Assembly: GCA_017654125.1 (NCBI GenBank)
Contig: JAFNYX010000002.1
Coordinates: 70,188 to 120,090, forward strand
Reading direction: 5' to 3'
Source: Alistipes sp.
GTDB taxonomy: Bacteria > Bacteroidota > Bacteroidia > Bacteroidales > Rikenellaceae
Length of the DNA stretch: 49,903 nucleotides
Shown here: one piece after another, positions 44,677 through 49,903 of the stretch
How positions within the stretch are numbered: the stretch's first letter is position 1
Layout of the letters: the number at the start of each line of letters is the position of its first letter
Program-made: the position numbers and the translations under genes
Notes under the pieces: model-generated
What the model saw: only the letters and a program-made list of their open reading frames with translations
Told to the model about the DNA's origin: nothing
Databases searched by the model: none

Positions 44677-45708
44677 ATGGCAGAGTACAAATATACACCG
44701 GCGGATTTCAAATCCGACCAACAAGTAAAATGGTGCGCCGGATGTGGCGACCACGCAGTATTGAATGCCGTACAGCGTGCAATGCCGGAGGTGGCCGACG
44801 CGCTCGACATTCCACACGAACGATTCGTATTCGTGTCGGGTATCGGCTGTTCGTCGCGCTTCATCTACTACATGCGCACGTTCGGCTTCCACACCATTCA
44901 TGGTCGTGCTGCGGCTATCGCAACGGGCATCAAGGTCGCCAATCCAGAGCTCTCTGTATGGGTATGTACGGGCGACGGCGACTCGCTGGCCATCGGCGGC
45001 AACCACTTCATCCACGCCGTACGTCGCAACGTCGATTTGAATATAATTCTGTTTAACAACGAGATATACGGACTCACCAAAGGTCAATACTCGCCAACAA
45101 CTAAACTCGGCACCGTCACAAAGACTTCGCCTTACGGCACAGTTGAGCACCCGTTCAATCCGGGAGAGTTGGCAATCGGTGCCAAAGCGACATTCTTTGC
45201 CCGCACGGTCGATGCGGAGGTGGGACTGACTAAAGATTTGCTCGTCGAGGCGGCAAAACATCGCGGCACGTCAATCGTCGAAGCGTTGGTAAACTGTATG
45301 ATTTTCAACAACAAGACTCACGCCGGATTTGCTGCCGACAAGGCAACACGTGCCGAACATACCATCACGCTTCGCCATGGCGAAAAGATGCTCTTCGGCG
45401 CAGACCGCAAGCGCGGCTTGGTTTTGGAGGGGTTGCAATTGAAGGTGGTAACCGTTGGCGAAGATGGCTATACGGAGGATGACATTTTGACACACGACGC
45501 CCACTGCGAGGATACTACCCTACACGGAATGTTGGCAGCCATGAAGTATCCCGATTTTCCGGTTGCGCTGGGCGTAATTCGCAACGTTCAGGAGCCATGC
45601 ATCTACGACCGTGCAGTCGAGGAGCAGGTGGAGCAGGTTCGTGCCAAAAGCCGCATCAAAACCATGGACGATTTGCTCTCGTCGGGCGAGACATGGAGCA
45701 TCGAGTAG
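44677..45708 (+). CDS. korB: 2-oxoacid:ferredoxin oxidoreductase beta subunit (2-oxoglutarate type)
   Basis: 343 aa. TPP-binding beta subunit with the WCAGCGDHAVL start, GIGCSSRF, GRAAAIATGIK and the TPP motif GDGDSLAIGGNHF through NNEIYGLTKGQYSP. The beta subunit carries TPP and, in relatives, a 4Fe-4S cluster. It pairs with KorA. The gene ends before a strong bidirectional terminator. Confidence 0.93.
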   Translation: MAEYKYTPADFKSDQQVKWCAGCGDHAVLNAVQRAMPEVADALDIPHERFVFVSGIGCSSRFIYYMRTFGFHTIHGRAAAIATGIKVANPELSVWVCTGDGDSLAIGGNHFIHAVRRNVDLNIILFNNEIYGLTKGQYSPTTKLGTVTKTSPYGTVEHPFNPGELAIGAKATFFARTVDAEVGLTKDLLVEAAKHRGTSIVEALVNCMIFNNKTHAGFAADKATRAEHTITLRHGEKMLFGADRKRGLVLEGLQLKVVTVGEDGYTEDDILTHDAHCEDTTLHGMLAAMKYPDFPVALGVIRNVQEPCIYDRAVEEQVEQVRAKSRIKTMDDLLSSGETWSIE

Positions 45709-45732
45709 CATCATACAGCAACAAATAAAAAA

Positions 45733-45768
45733 ACGGAGGGAATTGCTCAAAATTCTCTCCGTTTTTTT
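45733..45768. terminator. Bidirectional terminator between korB and the TonB-like gene
   Basis: ACGGAGGGAATT pairs with AATTCTCTCCGT (one G-T pair) around a short loop, with seven A residues before and seven T residues after, serving both convergent genes. Confidence 0.88.
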
Positions 45769-45785
45769 AGGTTTTTACTCGCCCG

Positions 45786-46628
45786 TTACTGCGGAATGAA
45801 TATATAAGTTATCGTTCCCGTTTGGCGCGACGGAGCTGCCTCGTTATAATCGAACTTCGAACCGCGAGCCGCCTTGATTGCCGTCTGACGCATACACTCG
45901 TCACCACCCGAGGCAATCTGTGCCGATATGACTTCACCTCGCTGATTAACAGCGATATTTACAACCACTTCGCCACCGCCTTCGCAACGATACGCCGGTT
46001 TAATCAGATGACGCGAATATCGCGTCGGATTGGTCAGTGAAAACGACACCGTAACACGTCCCTTCACCTTGCGGTCGCTCTCGCCCGACTCGCTTTCCGC
46101 CGCATCCTTACGCTCGCCTATCGCCTGCGCCTCCGCAACACCGCGCTCATAAGCATCACGGCTTGCGCGCAGACGCTGCTCAATGGCCTCCGCTTCCGAA
46201 TTAAGTGCAGCGGCATTTGTTCCACGGTCGTCCTGCAAATTTTCATTGAGAGCATTTTCATTAGACGAAGTATTGCGAATCGCACTCCAATCTATACGCT
46301 CGTTGGCACGACGCACCTCTTCGGCCAAACGGTCGCGTTCGCGTTCCAACTCATCGAGCGTCTGCAAGTCAATATACATCGTCTGCGACGATGCGCGCTC
46401 GCCCATAACAATCTTCGACGAGACGAATCCGATAGCCACGACAAGATATACGATTAACGTGATACACAACCCGATGCGATGGTCGTAAGCCCAACTACCG
46501 ACATCCTGACTACGCCCATCGAATGGCAGACGCAACGGACGACGACGAAGAGGCTGCGGGCGACATTCTCCCGACGCCGGCGACACTTTCATCGTTTTTT
46601 CGGTCGTTTTTTCGTTATTACTCATCAT
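45786..46628 (-). CDS. TonB-like protein with coiled-coil linker
   Basis: 280 aa (ATG at 46628; the next codon is also ATG). A basic cytoplasmic start (PLRRRPLRLP) precedes one membrane helix (residues about 52-71). The linker is rich in Glu, Arg and Ala and predicted coiled coil (ELERERDRLAEEVRRANERI), unlike the Pro-rich linker of classic TonB. The C-terminal domain is TonB-like (GGEVVVNIAVNQRGEVISAQI, ending TGTITYIFIPQ). It may serve a TonB-, TolA- or GltJ-like role; the partner is not identified. Separate from the exb locus. Confidence 0.8.
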   Translation of the reverse strand: MMSNNEKTTEKTMKVSPASGECRPQPLRRRPLRLPFDGRSQDVGSWAYDHRIGLCITLIVYLVVAIGFVSSKIVMGERASSQTMYIDLQTLDELERERDRLAEEVRRANERIDWSAIRNTSSNENALNENLQDDRGTNAAALNSEAEAIEQRLRASRDAYERGVAEAQAIGERKDAAESESGESDRKVKGRVTVSFSLTNPTRYSRHLIKPAYRCEGGGEVVVNIAVNQRGEVISAQIASGGDECMRQTAIKAARGSKFDYNEAAPSRQTGTITYIFIPQ

Positions 46629-46647
46629 TAGTGCAGTTTAACAACCG

Positions 46648-46655
46648 CAAAATTA
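46648..46655 (-). promoter_or_regulatory. Candidate -7 box for the TonB-like gene
   Basis: Minus strand TAATTTTG fits TAnnTTTG, 20 bp before the start. Confidence 0.35.
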
Positions 46656-46676
46656 GCGTTTATTCCGAAATTTTTA

Positions 46677-46684
46677 TATATTTG
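46677..46684 (+). promoter_or_regulatory. Candidate -7 box for lpxC-fabZ
   Basis: TATATTTG fits TAnnTTTG, 40 bp before the start at 46725; the -33 box is poor. Confidence 0.5.
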
Positions 46685-46724
46685 TACCCAATATTTTTCG
46701 ACCATTAATATTAGACCATAAAAA

Positions 46725-48140
46725 ATGACAACTACTTCGTCAACAAAACAACAGACGCTTTGCTCGGAAATGACATTCTCGGGCAAAGGTTTGCATACAG
46801 GCGTGTTGGTCACAATGACCGTCAAGCCCGCTCCTGCCGACCACGGCATCGTATTTCGCCGCACGGACGTCGAGGGACAGCCGACAATCCCAGCACTATG
46901 CGAATATGTCACCGACACCTCGCGCGGCACGACCATCGAACGCGATGGTGTGCGCGTAAGCACCATCGAGCACATAATGTCTGCCCTTTGGACGCTCGGC
47001 GTCGATAACGCACTTATCGACATTGACGGCCCCGAAACTCCGATTATGGATGGTTCGGCAAAGGCTTACGCAGAGCAGATTCAAGAGATAGGTGTCGAAG
47101 CGCAGGGCGTAGAGCGTCGCTACTATGAAGTGCGCGAAAAGCAGGTTTACACCATACCAGAAAAGGGCGTTGCAATCGTAATGTACCCCGACGAAGAGTT
47201 CTCCGTATCGGTACACGTCGATTACAACTCGAAAGTCATCGGCAACCAATATGCCGTACTCATGCCGGGCGACAACTACACCGAGAAGATTGCGCCGTGC
47301 CGCACATTCGTATTTCTGCACGAGTTGGAGCCACTCTTCAAGATGAACCTCATCAAGGGTGGCGACCTGGACAACGCTATCGTCGTTGTCGAAAATCCCG
47401 TGTCGGACGAGCAACTCGACCATCTGAAAAAGATTTTCAACAAACAGGACATCCGCGTTACGGGCGGCTACCTGAACAACTTACAGTTGCGCGCCAACAA
47501 CGAGCTGGCTCGCCACAAATTGCTCGATCTGCTCGGCGATTTCGCACTGCTCGGCATCCGCATCAAGGGCCGTGTATGGGCTACCCGTCCGGGACACTTC
47601 GCCAATACCGAATTTATGAAGCAGATTCACCACACGATTCGTCGCGAGGGTATAAAACCGCGCTTCAAGTACGATGCACGTCGAGCTCCGCTCTATGACA
47701 TCAACGAGATTCGCGCAATGCTTCCACACCGATATCCGTTCATGATGATTGACCGCATTTTCCACATCGACGGCACCTCGATTGCCGGCATCAAGAACAT
47801 CTCCATCAACGAGCCATTCTTCCAGGGGCACTTCCCACAGGAGCCGGTTATGCCGGGTGTACTACTCGTCGAGGCAATGGCACAGTGTGGAGGCCTGCTC
47901 GTATTGAGTGGCGTGGAAAATCCACAAGAGTACTCGACATACTTCCTGCGCATCGACAACGTGCGCTTCAAACACAAAGTCACTCCGGGCGACGTTCTGC
48001 AAATCGAGGCAGAGCTCACCTCTCCGGTGCGTCGTGGCATAGCGCAAATGGAGTGCAAAGCTTTTGTCGGCGATACGCTTGTCTGCGAGGCGGAACTCAT
48101 GGCACAAATTGCCAAGACCAAACCCGACTACAAACAATAA
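46725..48140 (+). CDS. lpxC/fabZ: Bifunctional UDP-3-O-acyl-GlcNAc deacetylase / 3-hydroxyacyl-ACP dehydratase
   Basis: 471 aa, a fusion typical of Bacteroidota. Residues 1 to about 315 are LpxC: FSGKGLHTGV, Zn-site STIEHIMSALW, DGPETPIMDGSA and RHKLLDLLGDFALLG with the late His and Asp Zn ligands. Residues about 320-471 are FabZ: LPHRYPFMMIDR and the catalytic GHFPQEPVMPGVLLVEAMAQ. The first makes the committed step of lipid A synthesis in the cytoplasm; the second dehydrates 3-hydroxyacyl-ACP for fatty acid elongation. Fusion ties the two pathways that compete for 3-hydroxyacyl-ACP. lpxA follows after 52 bp. Confidence 0.97.
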   Translation: MTTTSSTKQQTLCSEMTFSGKGLHTGVLVTMTVKPAPADHGIVFRRTDVEGQPTIPALCEYVTDTSRGTTIERDGVRVSTIEHIMSALWTLGVDNALIDIDGPETPIMDGSAKAYAEQIQEIGVEAQGVERRYYEVREKQVYTIPEKGVAIVMYPDEEFSVSVHVDYNSKVIGNQYAVLMPGDNYTEKIAPCRTFVFLHELEPLFKMNLIKGGDLDNAIVVVENPVSDEQLDHLKKIFNKQDIRVTGGYLNNLQLRANNELARHKLLDLLGDFALLGIRIKGRVWATRPGHFANTEFMKQIHHTIRREGIKPRFKYDARRAPLYDINEIRAMLPHRYPFMMIDRIFHIDGTSIAGIKNISINEPFFQGHFPQEPVMPGVLLVEAMAQCGGLLVLSGVENPQEYSTYFLRIDNVRFKHKVTPGDVLQIEAELTSPVRRGIAQMECKAFVGDTLVCEAELMAQIAKTKPDYKQ

Positions 48141-48192
48141 ACCAACAAAAAAATACGTTAATACTAAAAAACTCAAATAACACAAAATCATT

Positions 48193-48978
48193 ATGATAAG
48201 TCCTCTTGCTTATGTGCATCCGGATGCACAGATAGGTAACAACGTAACCATCGAGCCGTTTGCATACGTCGCAGGCGACGTCGTTATCGGCGACGACTGC
48301 TGGATTGGCCCTGGCGCTGTTATTCACGATGGCGCACGCATTGGCAAGCGTAACAAAATTCACACCGCGGCATCGATTGCCTGCCTGCCACAAGATTTGA
48401 AGTTCGCAGGCGAAAAGACAACCGCCGAAATCGGTGACGACAACGATATTCGCGAGTATGTAACCATCAGTCGTGGTACAGCATCGCGTGGCAAAACAGT
48501 CGTTGGCAGCGGTAACCTGCTTATGGCATACGTTCACGTGGCACACGATGACGTTGTCGGCAGCCACTGCGTAATCGCAAACCGAGTATCGCTCGCCGGC
48601 GAGGTAGAAGTTGGCGATTGGGTAGTCATCGGCGGACATGCAGCCGTTCACCAATGGTGCCACATCGGCGACCACGCAATGATTCAGGGCGGTGCACTCA
48701 TCAGCAAGGACGTTCCACCGTACATCACGTTGCGCGCCGACACGATGTCGTTTGCCGGCGTGAACAAAATAGGTCTCTCGCGTCGTGGCTTTACAGCCGA
48801 GCAGATTGAGGCTATTCACAACACCTGTCGCATACTCTTCCAGAGCGATATGAACTACTTGCACGCTTGCGAGGAGGCCGAGGCACAACTTCCACAGTCA
48901 CCGGAGCGCGACGCTCTCATCGAGTTCATCCGCACATCACCGCGTGGCGTAATCAAACCATACACCTCGGCCCGATAG
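48193..48978 (+). CDS. lpxA: UDP-N-acetylglucosamine acyltransferase (lipid A synthesis)
   Basis: 261 aa. Left-handed beta-helix hexapeptide repeats fill residues 1-190 (IGNNVTIEPFAYV, IGDDCWIGPGAVIHDGARIG) and the helical C-terminal part follows. The catalytic His is likely His118 in VHVAHDD. LpxA makes the first lipid A step, before LpxC, in the cytoplasm, taking the acyl chain from 3-hydroxyacyl-ACP. It directly follows lpxC-fabZ, a conserved pairing in the phylum. Confidence 0.97.
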   Translation: MISPLAYVHPDAQIGNNVTIEPFAYVAGDVVIGDDCWIGPGAVIHDGARIGKRNKIHTAASIACLPQDLKFAGEKTTAEIGDDNDIREYVTISRGTASRGKTVVGSGNLLMAYVHVAHDDVVGSHCVIANRVSLAGEVEVGDWVVIGGHAAVHQWCHIGDHAMIQGGALISKDVPPYITLRADTMSFAGVNKIGLSRRGFTAEQIEAIHNTCRILFQSDMNYLHACEEAEAQLPQSPERDALIEFIRTSPRGVIKPYTSAR

Positions 48979-48992
48979 TTCGTCGGCAACAC

Positions 48993-49001
48993 GGGGGGGG
49001 G
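48993..49001 (+). repeat. Run of nine G residues after lpxA
   Basis: A G9 homopolymer 14 bp after the lpxA stop, outside any gene. Prone to slippage or sequencing error. Confidence 0.9.
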
Positions 49002-49052
49002 TAAGAGATTGTACGTGAATAGGTAATTTTTTATCAGTCAGCGACTTTTTTC

Positions 49053-49092
49053 TTATTTCCTTTGGAAATAACAATTTTTTGCGCTATATTTG
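49053..49092 (+). promoter_or_regulatory. Promoter of rimP with palindrome over the -33 box
   Basis: TTTG (49061-49064) and TATATTTG (49085-49092) have exactly the consensus spacing (26 bp between centres). A perfect 8-bp inverted repeat TTATTTCC-TTT-GGAAATAA (49053-49071) covers the -33 box, a plausible operator. Confidence 0.65.
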
Positions 49093-49109
49093 CAGCAGCA
49101 AAGAGAGGG

Positions 49110-49134
49110 ATAAGGGGACGGGGAGTCCCCTTAT
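49110..49134 (+). promoter_or_regulatory. Strong leader hairpin before rimP
   Basis: ATAAGGGGAC-GGGGA-GTCCCCTTAT forms a perfect 10-bp stem with a 5-base loop inside the likely rimP 5' leader. Only a short T-tract follows, so it may be an attenuator or an RNA-stability element. Confidence 0.6.
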
Positions 49135-49191
49135 TTCGTATGGATACAACCCGAACAGACAAAACAAACGACTGATAATAAGCAAATTACC

Positions 49192-49656
49192 ATGGACGTA
49201 ACAAGAGTAAGAGAGATTGCCGAGGAGCAACTCGCAGGAACGGATATGTTTGTTGTGGAGTGCGTCGGCACACCATCGAACGAAATAACGCTGACCATCG
49301 ACAGCGACACGCGCGTTACGATTGACGCCTGCGCCGAGTTGAGTCGCGCAATCGATAGCCACTTTGACCGCGACGAGGAGGACTACTCACTCACGGTTGC
49401 TTCGGCCGGCATTGGCGAGCCGTTGCGCCTGGTACGCCAATATCGCAAGATTATCGGCTCGGCTGTCGAGGTACTGCTTACGGACGGCATCAAGATTCTC
49501 GGCACGCTCGACGCGGCAGACGACGAGGGCATTACCGTTTCGTACGATGAGAAGGTTGCCGTCGAGGGAAAGAAGCGCAAGGAGTTACAGCACACAGTAC
49601 GCACCTATCGCTACGAGCAAATCAAGGCGGCAAAAGAGTATCTGGACTACAAATAA
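49192..49656 (+). CDS. rimP: Ribosome maturation factor RimP
   Basis: 154 aa. N-terminal alpha/beta domain (FVVECVGTPSNEITLTIDSD, IDACAELSRAIDSHFD) with the family's LTVASAGIGEPL segment (VSSPG in most members), then a C-terminal SH3-like barrel (GSAVEVLLTDGIKILGTLDAA). RimP helps mature the 30S subunit. In most bacteria nusA and infB follow; here the window ends after a tandem repeat, so that cannot be checked. Confidence 0.94.
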   Translation: MDVTRVREIAEEQLAGTDMFVVECVGTPSNEITLTIDSDTRVTIDACAELSRAIDSHFDRDEEDYSLTVASAGIGEPLRLVRQYRKIIGSAVEVLLTDGIKILGTLDAADDEGITVSYDEKVAVEGKKRKELQHTVRTYRYEQIKAAKEYLDYK

Positions 49657-49691
49657 ACCATCCCCGCACCAACATCCGGGGGAGGGCAAAA

Positions 49692-49872
49692 GCGCAGGGG
49701 CCAATTGAGCAAAAGGTGCAAAAAGTGATTTGAGCAGAAAGCGCAGGGGCCAATTGAGCAAAAGGTGCAAAAAGTGATTTGAGCAGAAGGCGCAGGAGGC
49801 CAATTGAGCAAAAGGTGCAAAAAGTGATTTGAGCAGAAGGCGCAGGGGCCAATTGAGCAAAAGGTGCAAAAA
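49692..49872 (+). repeat. Tandem 49-bp repeats downstream of rimP
   Basis: Three full units (49692-49740, 49741-49789, 49790-49839, the third with one extra base) and a partial fourth (49840-49872). Each starts GCGCAGG(A)GGCCAATTGAGC and contains AAAAGGTGCAAAAAGTGATT. Units are nearly identical. No gene is evident from 49657 to the window end at 49903. Confidence 0.93.
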
Positions 49873-49903
49873 TGAATTAGATGAAAATAACAATATAAAA
49901 AAC

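Noticed and set aside
48993-49001. G9 tract as a phase-variation switch.
   Set aside because: It lies outside any gene and beyond the rimP promoter by ~60 bp, so a switching role has no clear target.
49585-49893. Minus-strand frames through the 49-bp repeats with LLLNWP-like repeats.
   Set aside because: 49 is not a multiple of three, so the frame shifts at each unit; the peptides are by-products of the repeat.

Overview
The window comes from a chromosome of a Bacteroidota bacterium, most likely order Bacteroidales. The evidence is a fused lpxC-fabZ gene, a SusC/SusD pair, TonB/ExbB/ExbD genes, a combined Rnf and 2-oxoacid:ferredoxin oxidoreductase gene set, lipoproteins with short lipoboxes, BACON and fimbrillin-like domains, and many TAnnTTTG promoter boxes typical of the phylum. 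Genus cannot be fixed from the sequence alone.

Layout. 1-3288 (minus): end of an exopolysaccharide export locus, with a Wzc-like tyrosine kinase/chain-length protein (cut by the window edge) and a Wza-like outer-membrane lipoprotein. 3534-4817: a cytoplasmic GH13 alpha-amylase-type enzyme. 4968-12753: one long co-directional run, nadE - rseC-like - rnfB-C-D-G-E-A - DUF4923-type gene, closed by a clear terminator. 12819-13209: three tandem ~130-bp repeats. 13210-17821 (minus): a surface lipoprotein nuclease and an NhaC-type antiporter. 18012-30584 (minus): a five-gene SusC/SusD locus whose extra genes are a BACON lipoprotein, a calcineurin-like phosphoesterase lipoprotein and a very large lipoprotein. 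30890-31564: a hemolysin III family membrane protein. 31684-38916 (minus): tamB, exbB, exbD, a second repeat array (three 127-bp units), tonB and a DUF1573 gene. 39018-40049: tsaD. 40055-42736: a small phage-like island with a lone terminase large subunit, a 97-aa conserved unknown, and a CI/LexA-type repressor whose promoter region looks like a switch. 42827-45708: korA-korB. 45786-46628 (minus): a second TonB-like protein. 46725-48978: lpxC-fabZ and lpxA. 49192-49656: rimP, followed by 49-bp tandem repeats up to the window end.

How the parts fit. KorAB and Rnf both handle low-potential ferredoxin: Kor reduces it by 2-oxoacid oxidation (or runs in reverse), and Rnf couples its oxidation by NAD+ to ion export. 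The NhaC-type antiporter could use the resulting gradient. ExbB/ExbD/TonB would energise SusC-type receptors. TamB, LpxC-FabZ, LpxA and the Wza/Wzc pair serve the outer envelope.

The most unusual signals are: (1) two dispersed arrays of modular intergenic repeats that share interchangeable hairpin cores; (2) the repressor/terminase island with face-to-face promoters and a perfect palindrome between the -33 and -7 boxes; (3) an NAD synthetase whose glutaminase cysteine is replaced by glycine; (4) a SusCD locus built around a phosphoesterase rather than a glycoside hydrolase, near a secreted nuclease.
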